The translations under genes and the position numbers were made by a program. A stretch of DNA of 64,000 nt. Source: Leisingera caerulea DSM 24564. GTDB lineage: Bacteria; Pseudomonadota; Alphaproteobacteria; Rhodobacterales; Rhodobacteraceae. The notes under the pieces are model-generated. The model did no database searches, was not told where the DNA came from, and worked only from the letters and a program-made list of their open reading frames with translations. The stretch spans positions 3,456,585 through 3,520,584 of the forward strand of contig NZ_KI421513.1 of assembly GCF_000473325.1 (NCBI RefSeq), in the 5' to 3' direction. Shown here in pieces: positions 41,927 to 48,972 of this stretch (position 1 is the stretch's first letter; every line of letters begins with the position of its first letter).

Positions 41927-44386
41927 TCATAGAATGAAGTCGTTGGCGAAGAACTGGCCCGGTTTGCTGTCTTCGATCAGCAGCTGGTCGCCCCCGCCAA
42001 AATCAATAAGGGTGTCGCCGCTATCGAGGCTCATCATCTTCTTGAGGGCGCGGAACGAACCAATTTCGAAGTCGCTCAGATCGATTTTTTCCGTTTTGCC
42101 TTTGCGCTGAAAGTCCGAAATGGTGTCACGATCGCTGTTTTCTTTGAACACAAACCTGTCAGCGCCCTTGCCGCCAAACAACATGTCGTCCCCGCGGCCG
42201 CCAAACAGAGTATCTTTGCCCAAGCCGCCTTCGAGCCGGTCGTCCCCGCCCAGGCCGTTCAGCCGGTTGCCGCGGCTGTCGCCAACAAGCAAATCACCAT
42301 AACTGCTGCCGGTCAGATGCTCGATCCCGGTGTATGTATCCCCTGCGGCAGCGCCCAGGTTGGCTGATTTTCCGGTCAGGTTGGCGGCCACGCCGGTTTC
42401 CGACCTGGCATAGCTGGCCGTATCTTGTCCATCACCGCCGTCCAGAACGTCGGCTCCGTTCCCGCCGTTCAGGGTGTCATTGCCCTTGCCGCCGAACAGC
42501 TTATCGTTGCCGTTGCCGCCGTGCAGCACGTCGCCGCTGTCTTTGCCGGGAAGATGTTCGAGCGTCTGGCTAGTGGAAATGACTGTATTGGTCCCGTCAT
42601 TGGCGACTGCGCGCACTTCGATCACGTCATCAGCGGATCTTTTCAATCCGGACAGTTCCAGTTCGAAATAACGCAGGCCAAAGGGCGTGACGGTCAGATT
42701 TTCCGGGCTGAGCGTTGCCACATTTGTACCGTTCAGGAACACATCAAGCGACTTGAGATCTGTAGCTTCGATACCAGGATCCAGTAGCTCATCCGAGAGG
42801 GCGGACGGGTCTAGAACGATGGTGGTGGAGTCGTTGTTGCTGCCGTCGTCGACGATGTCGAGATCGGCTTCGCTGGCGTCGCTGCCCACCCCGAAGCTCT
42901 GGATCTGCACCCCCAGATCCTTCAGCTGCTGGACTTCATCCGTAAGTGAGCCACCCTCGTTGTTGTCGCCATCCGAGAGGAAATACAGAACCTTTTGCCC
43001 GTCGCTCGAATTGCTGAAATGGCTGATGCTGTTTTGCAGAGCACTTTCAAAGTCTGTGCCCCCATAATCGCGCAGCCCGCGCACGTAGTCCAGAACATCG
43101 GCGACACCGTTGCCGTTCAGATCTTCTGTGGCGGAGAAGGTTTGCGATAGTGAAGGTTCAGATGCGAACGGCACGATTGTGATGTCTGCGTCCGGCAGGT
43201 TGGCATCATTGACGATCGAGGTGTGCAGAGCTTCGAAAGATGCGATTTCCGCGTCCAGAATGGTGTTGCTATAACCATCGCCATTGCGGTCACCCACATT
43301 AACTGATCCAGAAAACTCGTACCCTGTGCTGCCAGAGATGTCGATTGCAAAGACAAGGTCGACATTGTTGGAAATGACTTCCTCACGCGAGATGAAGCCG
43401 GAGATCTTTGTCTTGGCGCCTTTGCCCGCGTCGTCCATTGACAGGCTGATGGCAATTTCGCTGTTATCGCTTAGGGTTTCGGTAGCTGTGCTTGTGACCG
43501 AGGTGACCGAGCCATCACCATAAAGGATGTCCTCTCCGTCGCCCCCCAGCATGGTATCCTGGCCAAAGTTTCCGCGCAGGCTGTCGTCGCCCGCGCCGCC
43601 TATCAGTAGGTCATCCCCCTTTAGGCCGCGGATCTGGTCGTCGCCGCTGGCACCAGACAACTGGTTGTCTGAGCTGTCGCCCTCAAGATTGAGGTCCCGG
43701 CTGGGCAAATCCCAGTTGACGATCGAATTGATTTGCTCTGCTGACAAACCCTCAAGTGAACCAAGCGGCAGGTTCTCAAGCTCGGACAGTGTTGACGAAA
43801 CGTCGCCGGAACTGCCCCCTTGCGAGGCGAAGGTCAGGAACGATGCGGTTTCCCCCGGCGCCAGCGTAATTGTGAATTGATAGGTCAGGTCATCATAGGA
43901 AAGCGACAGTTCGCCGACGTTGTTTCCAGCGTCATTGGTGAACAGAACGCCAGCGGGTGTGGCTGTGCCGGTGCTGTCATAGGTAGTGACCCAGTTGTCT
44001 TCCGAAGTCACCGCGCTGTCGCCGCTTGCCGTATCGCTGGTAATAGACCCATCGCTGCCAAAATCCGTCCGCAGATCATAGGTAAAGGTCTTGGTCGTGT
44101 CGGTCGCATTGGTGACGCTGTCCAGAAAACGGGCGTAGCCGTCAGTCTGGGAGACGTAGATTTGACGCTGGGTGTAAAAGCCTCTGTAGTTCACACTGCC
44201 TACGGTCGAGAAGGTTTGGCTGTTCTCAGCGATCAGATAGTAGGAACTTTCCAGTTGGGTAAAATCCACGCCGGTGTCAAAAGCGTCGTTGGTGCCGTCA
44301 TAAATGGCGCCATCGCTTCGAATGTCCCAGATGAAACCATCTCCATCCGTGACGGAATGTGTGGCGCTAACAAAATTGTTAACCAT
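41927..44386 (-). CDS. RTX calcium-binding protein with a von Willebrand A domain, 819 aa
   Basis: Probable type I-secreted surface or extracellular protein. A first RTX block (about 235-295) has nonapeptides such as GGAGDDSLRGN; a vWA domain (about 345-540) has the metal site DISGSTG; a second RTX block (about 625-760) has GGNGNDKLFGGKGNDTLNGG; the C terminus has DRFVF-type closing motifs used for secretion. No signal peptide, as expected for type I export; no transporter genes are near. AGGAG precedes the ATG. It lies inside the integrated element, so it may be a lysogenic-conversion gene for adhesion. Confidence 0.85.
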   Translation of the reverse strand: MVNNFVSATHSVTDGDGFIWDIRSDGAIYDGTNDAFDTGVDFTQLESSYYLIAENSQTFSTVGSVNYRGFYTQRQIYVSQTDGYARFLDSVTNATDTTKTFTYDLRTDFGSDGSITSDTASGDSAVTSEDNWVTTYDSTGTATPAGVLFTNDAGNNVGELSLSYDDLTYQFTITLAPGETASFLTFASQGGSSGDVSSTLSELENLPLGSLEGLSAEQINSIVNWDLPSRDLNLEGDSSDNQLSGASGDDQIRGLKGDDLLIGGAGDDSLRGNFGQDTMLGGDGEDILYGDGSVTSVTSTATETLSDNSEIAISLSMDDAGKGAKTKISGFISREEVISNNVDLVFAIDISGSTGYEFSGSVNVGDRNGDGYSNTILDAEIASFEALHTSIVNDANLPDADITIVPFASEPSLSQTFSATEDLNGNGVADVLDYVRGLRDYGGTDFESALQNSISHFSNSSDGQKVLYFLSDGDNNEGGSLTDEVQQLKDLGVQIQSFGVGSDASEADLDIVDDGSNNDSTTIVLDPSALSDELLDPGIEATDLKSLDVFLNGTNVATLSPENLTVTPFGLRYFELELSGLKRSADDVIEVRAVANDGTNTVISTSQTLEHLPGKDSGDVLHGGNGNDKLFGGKGNDTLNGGNGADVLDGGDGQDTASYARSETGVAANLTGKSANLGAAAGDTYTGIEHLTGSSYGDLLVGDSRGNRLNGLGGDDRLEGGLGKDTLFGGRGDDMLFGGKGADRFVFKENSDRDTISDFQRKGKTEKIDLSDFEIGSFRALKKMMSLDSGDTLIDFGGGDQLLIEDSKPGQFFANDFIL

Positions 44387-44480
44387 AATCTTCTCCTAGA
44401 AAAATGGACCGCAGAATCCTCTCAAAGCATCCTATGCAACGATGACGGAAGTATTTCCAGAAATTTCTCCTTTCCAGAGG

Positions 44481-44546
44481 CTTTGATGCTGTAACCGCCC
44501 ACCTTGGCACGTCGATGCCGTCGGGGGGGCGGTTACAGCATCAAAG
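44481..44546. repeat. 20-base perfect inverted repeat
   Basis: CTTTGATGCTGTAACCGCCC at 44481-44500 and its exact complement at 44527-44546, with 26 bases between. No T tract follows. It lies between the RTX gene start and the end of the small-gene array. Could be a terminator-like barrier, a recombination site or an old transposon end. Confidence 0.65.
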
Positions 44547-44590
44547 TCCAGTCACACCCCTCTCCTTCTTCAAACAGCTATAGACGCAGG

Positions 44591-45016
44591 CTACGGCCAG
44601 CCTAAGGCCTGCTGTTGCTCCCAAAATCCCACTATTCGTTTCAGAAGGTCATCGACTGAAATCTCGCTTCCGTCCTCTTTGACAATTACTAGAGGTCGAG
44701 CGAATCCGCTACTGAACCCTGACGAAAAACCAGGCTGAGTACGAGTCTTGATCTTCGGATTCGCGTGCTTTACGCCGTTAGAAATTTTTCTTGCGATTTC
44801 AAAAAAATCTGCCAAATCACCATTTTGAGGATAGCGCTTATCAAACCTATCACGAGTGAATTTATTACCAGTGGCCCATTCGTAAAGATGATAGCTAACG
44901 ATGATCGCGCAGACTGCCGCCCGAATGTCTGAGTTTTTTTTCAGAAAATCTTCATACTGGGGCGCGACCACATCGGTAAAAAGGTTATCAGCTGAGCCCA
45001 CGAAGAACACGGCCAT
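44591..45016 (-). CDS. Hypothetical phage protein, 141 aa
   Basis: Last gene of the leftward small-gene array. Soluble; RDRFDKRYPQNGDLADFFEIARKISNGVKHA suggests a helical domain (key part ARKISNGVKHANPKIKT), as in some HEPN-like or abortive-infection-type proteins, but this is weak. ATG 45016 follows AAAGGAGCGG, the recurring leader of this array. Confidence 0.6.
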   Translation of the reverse strand: MAVFFVGSADNLFTDVVAPQYEDFLKKNSDIRAAVCAIIVSYHLYEWATGNKFTRDRFDKRYPQNGDLADFFEIARKISNGVKHANPKIKTRTQPGFSSGFSSGFARPLVIVKEDGSEISVDDLLKRIVGFWEQQQALGWP

Positions 45017-45033
45017 ACCAATCCGCTCCTTTC

Positions 45034-45336
45034 TCAGACGTCGCATTTTTTGCGCTCGAACTCAGCAAAGTCGCGCATGCTCGGAAAGCCCATACGGGCG
45101 CGGTAGGAGTGCATCGCCTCTACATCTTGACTGGTCGCACTCCGGGCTGGCGCGTCATACATGCCATCGCTTTCCTCGGGGTCGTCGCTCATATCGAGGT
45201 GCCACAGGTCTTCGGTTCGCGTGTCGCGAATAATTTCCGCAGTGGGTGTCGCGACCACTGTGACGAACGGGCTGCGCATATAGCTCCCAGAGGCCGGGTC
45301 GATTCCGGCTTGCCGCAACAATTCGAAGAGTTTCAA
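45034..45336 (-). CDS. Hypothetical phage protein with TTG start, 100 aa
   Basis: Acidic middle (LDMSDDPEESDGMYD) and helical end (RDFAEFERKK). The array leader AGGAGCAAGG sits seven bases before TTG 45336, so this start is preferred over ATG 45357, which overlaps the previous stop region. Function unknown. Confidence 0.6.
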   Translation of the reverse strand: MKLFELLRQAGIDPASGSYMRSPFVTVVATPTAEIIRDTRTEDLWHLDMSDDPEESDGMYDAPARSATSQDVEAMHSYRARMGFPSMRDFAEFERKKCDV

Positions 45337-45346
45337 AGCCTTGCTC

Positions 45347-45607
45347 CTATTCCTCATCTTCGTATTCAGCGCCCCAATTCGAGACCCCGTGAGCGATCTG
45401 CACCAGCAAACCAAGGACGACGGCACCCAGAATGTACGTCAAGCCCATGTTGATTGCCTCTCCGGTGGTGTCTGCTGCCAGGTAACGGCGCGCAGCAAAC
45501 TGGGGATCTGACACCGTCATCGCAAGGTAAATGCCGAAGCCAGCCTTGTAGCAACCAAGCGCCAAAATGGCGTAGCTCAGTAGGGAACCAAGCCCTCTAA
45601 AGAACAT
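45347..45607 (-). CDS. Small phage membrane protein, 86 aa
   Basis: Two hydrophobic segments (LLSYAILALGCYKAGFGIYLA and NMGLTYILGAVVLGLLVQIA) joined by a short polar loop, acidic C terminus. Starts after AAAAGGAGCGAGG. Not recognised; holin-like layout but far from the lysis genes. Confidence 0.6.
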   Translation of the reverse strand: MFFRGLGSLLSYAILALGCYKAGFGIYLAMTVSDPQFAARRYLAADTTGEAINMGLTYILGAVVLGLLVQIAHGVSNWGAEYEDEE

Positions 45608-45646
45608 CGTCCTCGCTCCTTTTCTGGACGGCTTTAGTTGAAGTGC

Positions 45647-46105
45647 TCATAGCCCTGAATACAGCCAAAACCAAATGAACAAGGAAAACCCTGGGAGCCC
45701 AAGGGTGGCTGCCAAGCCCATGTAGTGAGCTGATTGGCTACCACCGGCAGTAAACGCGGGAAGGTTGCTGGATGCTTCAGCTTTATCTCCAACGGACGGC
45801 GCTCTCCCCTGCTCAGCAGCCCATGACGCCTTTAGGCTTATCATTGAGCGCACGGAAGCCAGAACTGAGATTAGGGTGATGCCTGACAAAAGCATTCCCA
45901 ACCAACAAACGGCCTCTTGCATTGTAGCAAGCCGTTCCATGCCCTTAGGCTCGAAGCCTGCACTTAGAGAAAGTGAGTAAGAGGCAAACAGAAACGGCTG
46001 TGAAACAGTAAGCCAGTTTATTCTGCTTCCGATAAGAGTGTCTTCGTGGACGATGTAATCCCGATACACGCGGTAGAGCTCCAACTCGCTCTTACTAGCA
46101 CACAT
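45647..46105 (-). CDS. Phage membrane protein, 152 aa
   Basis: Three hydrophobic segments (about 33-50, 66-86 and 131-150). Charged N terminus with SELELYRVYRDYIVHEDTL. Family not recognised. Leader is a weaker variant, GGGAG ten bases before the ATG. Confidence 0.55.
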   Translation of the reverse strand: MCASKSELELYRVYRDYIVHEDTLIGSRINWLTVSQPFLFASYSLSLSAGFEPKGMERLATMQEAVCWLGMLLSGITLISVLASVRSMISLKASWAAEQGRAPSVGDKAEASSNLPAFTAGGSQSAHYMGLAATLGLPGFSLFIWFWLYSGL

Positions 46106-46126
46106 TCTACAACTCCCTGGATGGAT

Positions 46127-46321
46127 TTATTTCAGATGGATAACGACTTGCACGGCAATGGCCATCAAACCGAATAATCCGAAAATCAACAGCCCGAAAA
46201 CCCAATCACGACCGTCGGCAATTTTTTGAAACCAACACAACAAGCGCATCCAGCCGATCGACCAAATCGCCAGAATGCCCAGGGGGATCGCCAGATACAA
46301 AGCTATCACAAGAATGCCCAC
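46127..46321 (-). CDS. Small phage membrane protein with GTG start, 64 aa
   Basis: Two membrane helices (VIALYLAIPLGILAIWSIGW and WVFGLLIFGLFGLMAIAVQV). GTG 46321 follows AAAGGAGTAGGGC, the array leader. Function unknown. Confidence 0.55.
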   Translation of the reverse strand: MGILVIALYLAIPLGILAIWSIGWMRLLCWFQKIADGRDWVFGLLIFGLFGLMAIAVQVVIHLK

Positions 46322-46340
46322 GCCCTACTCCTTTCTGGGA

Positions 46341-46439
46341 CTACGAGATCCTTTGGATGGCGTCGAACAACACTTTCCAGCCACCGAAGGCCAAACCGGC
46401 ACCAAACACCAGTGCCAATAAGAAAATCCACTTACCCAT
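46341..46439 (-). CDS. 32-aa phage membrane micropeptide
   Basis: Encodes MGKWIFLLALVFGAGLAFGG plus a short polar end: one membrane helix and little else. AAAGGAGAAGG stands just before ATG 46439 and the next leader begins at its stop, so it fits the array exactly in spite of its size. Confidence 0.55.
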   Translation of the reverse strand: MGKWIFLLALVFGAGLAFGGWKVLFDAIQRIS

Positions 46440-46470
46440 TTTCCTTCTCCTTTGATGGACTCAAATTTTA

Positions 46471-46731
46471 CTACCCTTCCAACCCCAAGAGGGCGCGGAT
46501 CTCAGGCGAAAACACTGAGGAAGCTGCCCCGGCGAGAAAATAAAGTAACTCCCGCCCCCTAGCCCAGGCTGCCTTCTTCAACCTTTCCCAACGTTGCTCT
46601 GGTGTCTCTGGAACCGCGCGGGCGACGAAGCCTTCAAACAATAGTTTCCGCACGAGGTTAACAAGGACCAGCAATGCCACCCCCAAAACCATAGAAAAAA
46701 CCATCTGCTGCAAGTGAGGCAAGTCCTGCAT
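46471..46731 (-). CDS. Small phage membrane protein, 86 aa
   Basis: One strong membrane helix (VFSMVLGVALLVLVNLV) and a basic helical tail (EQRWERLKKAAWARGRELLY). ATG 46731 has GGGAG upstream. The frame is open far upstream, across the next gene, and that part is rejected. Confidence 0.6.
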   Translation of the reverse strand: MQDLPHLQQMVFSMVLGVALLVLVNLVRKLLFEGFVARAVPETPEQRWERLKKAAWARGRELLYFLAGAASSVFSPEIRALLGLEG

Positions 46732-46753
46732 CGCGCTATTCTCCCTTTCCAGA

Positions 46754-46954
46754 TTACGCCGCCAGGGGCGCCAGCCCCCGCAACGCTTTGGCCATATCGA
46801 GGTAGCCGGTATAGCTATACTCGGCGTGCATCTGCTCATACCATGCCGCCCAGGGCTCCCGCCGATCTTCGGGAAAGACATCGAACCATGAACCTTTTCG
46901 AACGCTAACCTGGCCATCAGCCAGCCGCTCAACCTTAATCTTGCTGGCGATCAT
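46754..46954 (-). CDS. Small soluble phage protein, 66 aa
   Basis: Compact protein with ERLADGQVSVRKGSWFDVF and WAAWYEQMHAEYSY. AAAAAAGGAGCGAGG precedes ATG 46954. No family recognised. Confidence 0.6.
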   Translation of the reverse strand: MIASKIKVERLADGQVSVRKGSWFDVFPEDRREPWAAWYEQMHAEYSYTGYLDMAKALRGLAPLAA

Positions 46955-46975
46955 CGCCCTCGCTCCTTTTTTAAC

Positions 46976-47374
46976 TCAGCGGCAGTACCGCGCCCGCCGC
47001 AACCTCGATTTCGCGGCAGGTGTTTCAAGGCGCTGATACCGCCCGCCCGAGTACCGCTGACAATCCAGCGCGTAACCGGCAGCAATGACGGCGGCGCCAA
47101 TATCAACCCCGTCCGCATAGCAAACACCGACGTGCCGGTCATATGTCCGCTCACCATTCAAGCGGCACTCAACCGATTTGCCCGCGAGGTAATTGACCAT
47201 CCAGCGACGGGCGTCCTTACCAGCACCGGTATCCAGTTCTGGAGCGTCCACCCCCTGCAAGCGAACCGGCGTACCGCTCACCACTATCGTGTCAGCATCG
47301 CGCACCTTCACCCCGCCCGCCCAAAGGGGCGGAGCAAGCACCGCGAATGCCAGCATGAACAATGAGAGCCGCAC
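46976..47374 (-). CDS. Secreted thermonuclease-like protein, 132 aa
   Basis: Signal peptide (LSLFMLAFAVLAPPLWAGG) followed by a small SNase-like OB fold: VRDADTIVVSGTPVRLQGVDAPEL is the signature (core DADTIVV...RLQGVDAPE). The usual catalytic Arg and Glu region (GERTYDRHVGVCY) is present, though the E of the classical site is not obvious. GTG 47374 follows TAAGGAGCAAGG, the array leader. Might degrade extracellular or competing DNA. Confidence 0.75.
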   Translation of the reverse strand: MRLSLFMLAFAVLAPPLWAGGVKVRDADTIVVSGTPVRLQGVDAPELDTGAGKDARRWMVNYLAGKSVECRLNGERTYDRHVGVCYADGVDIGAAVIAAGYALDCQRYSGGRYQRLETPAAKSRLRRARYCR

Positions 47375-47384
47375 CCCTTGCTCC

Positions 47385-47618
47385 TTAGTTGGACTTGAAG
47401 CGGGCGAGATACGCCCACGCTTCGTCAAGTTGATCATCATCAAGGCGCAGCGCGGCCAAAGCCTCAATCAGCGCGCGCACCTCATTCGTCAGCCGCTTCG
47501 GCGGCTTGGGGCATTGGCAGTCGGCATGGTCGCCACCGACGACGCGGCTCCAACAACCAGGCACAAGAAATCGCCCGCCCGGAACGTCATCAGCCTTGTG
47601 CCACCTGCAAACCTGCAC
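47385..47618 (-). CDS. Small Cys/His-containing phage protein, 77 aa
   Basis: VCRWHKADDVPGGRF, VPGCW and HADCQCPKPP could form a metal site; a helical end (LTNEVRALIEALAALRLDDD) follows. GTG 47618 follows the leader ATAGGAGCGCAGG; the longer frame upstream runs antisense over the repeat and is rejected. Confidence 0.5.
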   Translation of the reverse strand: MQVCRWHKADDVPGGRFLVPGCWSRVVGGDHADCQCPKPPKRLTNEVRALIEALAALRLDDDQLDEAWAYLARFKSN

Positions 47619-47625
47619 CGCCTGC

Positions 47626-47787
47626 GCTCCTATCTGGCTTCCGAAAACGCCGACCACGCGGCCAAAACGCCAGCACCGGCTGCGAACCACCAGAGGCCCG
47701 CGTCCTGGCCGCTCCACGCCGCCGAGAATAGGGCGCCCGATAGCCCGAAAATCATGTGTGATGGCCGGATCATCGCCTCGCTCCTTT
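47626..47787. repeat. 162-bp direct repeat, copy 1
   Basis: Identical to 48082-48243 except for two bases, at a distance of 456 bases. It covers the whole 47-aa micropeptide gene and ends within the AAGGAGC leader at both sides. Confidence 0.95.
47630..47773 (-). CDS. 47-aa membrane micropeptide, copy 1
   Basis: MIRPSHMIFGLSGALFSAAW, then a short polar turn and a second hydrophobic stretch (LWWFAAGAGVLAAWSAF). AAAGGAGCGAGG precedes the ATG. Differs from copy 2 only by Ala instead of Val near the end (the other base change is silent). Confidence 0.6.
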   Translation of the reverse strand: MIRPSHMIFGLSGALFSAAWSGQDAGLWWFAAGAGVLAAWSAFSEAR

Positions 47788-47893
47788 ACTGGACCAGAAC
47801 AGCGCCAGAGGCGCTGGTGAACAGTGCTATGCTGCACACTCGGCAATCCCGCAGGGTGAGCTTCTGCCGCAAGTTTCTCAGCTCCTCAGGCAT
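47786..47893 (-). CDS. 35-aa phage micropeptide
   Basis: MPEELRNLRQKLTLRDCRVC followed by a hydrophobic stretch. TAAGGAGTAAGG stands seven bases before the ATG. It lies between the two copies of the duplicated gene. Confidence 0.45.
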   Translation of the reverse strand: MPEELRNLRQKLTLRDCRVCSIALFTSASGAVLVQ

Positions 47894-47905
47894 CGTCCTT
47901 ACTCC

Positions 47906-48076
47906 TTACTTGGACTTGCTCTTGCCGATGGCCCAAGCCACGACATCGCCTGGCGCAACGCGACGAATTCGCCCCTTCTGATCGACCATCAGCCACCCGG
48001 CGCCATAGACAAAAGCATCATCGCGCGCGGCGTCCAGGTCACGGTCGATATCGTCAAGATCCTTGGTCACGCTCAT
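47906..48076 (-). CDS. 56-aa soluble phage protein
   Basis: Acidic start (TKDLDDIDRDLDAARDD) and a beta-like middle (GWLMVDQKGRIRRVAPGDVV). ATAGGAGCAAGG precedes the ATG. Not recognised. Confidence 0.55.
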   Translation of the reverse strand: MSVTKDLDDIDRDLDAARDDAFVYGAGWLMVDQKGRIRRVAPGDVVAWAIGKSKSK

Positions 48077-48081
48077 GCCTT

Positions 48082-48243
48082 GCTCCTATCTGACTTCCGA
48101 AAACGCCGACCACGCGGCCAAAACGCCAGCACCGGCTGCGAACCACCAGAGGCCCGCGTCCTGGCCACTCCACGCCGCCGAGAATAGGGCGCCCGATAGC
48201 CCGAAAATCATGTGTGATGGCCGGATCATCGCCTCGCTCCTTT
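48082..48243. repeat. 162-bp direct repeat, copy 2
   Basis: Partner of 47626-47787 (two mismatches). Confidence 0.95.
48086..48229 (-). CDS. 47-aa membrane micropeptide, copy 2
   Basis: Nearly identical to the product at 47630 (ends SAFSEVR rather than SAFSEAR). Two hydrophobic stretches. Leader AAAGGAGCGAGG. That both copies keep an intact frame argues that the peptide is made. Confidence 0.6.
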   Translation of the reverse strand: MIRPSHMIFGLSGALFSAAWSGQDAGLWWFAAGAGVLAAWSAFSEVR

Positions 48244-48244
48244 G

Positions 48245-48667
48245 TCAGACAACGCTGTCGATAGAATCTTTCACCGCATTAGAACCAAGGACGAAGGCCC
48301 CGATTGCCGCGAGAAACACAAGCATCGAAATCAAATGAACTGCGACCTTGAAGATGTTGGCAAGTCTTTCCCGCTTCCCACTTATGATTGCCTCTATTTG
48401 GAGCATTGTCGCAAGATGCGTCAGGTAGGAAAAACTTGAAGACAAAACAGAAATGACAACGCCCCAGGCAAAGAACATCAACGCGTCGGTAATGCCTGGA
48501 GGAAGCGCCCCCCTCGCCCAAAGGGAAGACACAAACCCAAGGACAGCGACCGCCGCGCCACCATTCATTAGAAGCGCCCCCTTAATCGCACTGGCGGAGG
48601 CCTCGATAGCTTTATCACTGAAGGATTGAAATTCAGCCCGCCTAAACTTTAGTTCTTCATCAGTCAC
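48245..48667 (-). CDS. Phage membrane protein with GTG start, 140 aa
   Basis: Three to four hydrophobic segments (about 28-48, 58-78, 107-128) after a charged N-terminal helix (DEELKFRRAEFQSFSDKAIE). The product looks like a small inner-membrane protein of unknown role. AAAGGAGGGCG precedes GTG 48667 by about seven bases. Confidence 0.6.
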   Translation of the reverse strand: MTDEELKFRRAEFQSFSDKAIEASASAIKGALLMNGGAAVAVLGFVSSLWARGALPPGITDALMFFAWGVVISVLSSSFSYLTHLATMLQIEAIISGKRERLANIFKVAVHLISMLVFLAAIGAFVLGSNAVKDSIDSVV

Positions 48668-48692
48668 TTAATATCGCCCTCCTTTGTTGGAC

Positions 48693-48959
48693 TTAGGTCA
48701 GTTTCATCACCAACTGCGAACGCAACTTAGCGCGATGCCACCAACCCTTCCCTTTCTGCTTCGCGTCAATCTTCACATAGCCTTCGATGCATACCTCAAT
48801 CTCCTTCTTGGAGTACCCAGGCTCCAAGCCGGATGACTTTCGGATCTCAATTTCGGCGAAAATCTCTTCAAATTCAGACTTTAACTGAGCCAAGTCATCG
48901 TCTGAGTATCCACTTAAGCTGGCTGCCACTTTCGCATGATCACCGCGACCTAACGGCAT
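48693..48959 (-). CDS. Soluble phage protein, 88 aa
   Basis: Helical, Lys/Glu-rich (LKSEFEEIFAEIEIRKSSG, KKEIEVCIEGYVKIDAKQKG). ATG 48959 follows AAAAGGAG. Family not recognised. Confidence 0.6.
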   Translation of the reverse strand: MPLGRGDHAKVAASLSGYSDDDLAQLKSEFEEIFAEIEIRKSSGLEPGYSKKEIEVCIEGYVKIDAKQKGKGWWHRAKLRSQLVMKLT

Positions 48960-48972
48960 ACATTTCTCCTTT

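Noticed and set aside
45608..45650. 17-codon frame beginning at the stop of the 152-aa gene
   Set aside because: It is only the leader of the next gene read as codons; no independent support.
46732..46932. 67-codon extension of the 86-aa membrane protein
   Set aside because: It overlaps the 66-aa gene in another frame and has no ribosome site; the start at 46731 has GGGAG.
47626..48243. Possible CRISPR array from repeated sequence
   Set aside because: Only two long copies, each a whole gene with its leader; repeats and spacers have no CRISPR size. No cas genes anywhere in the window.
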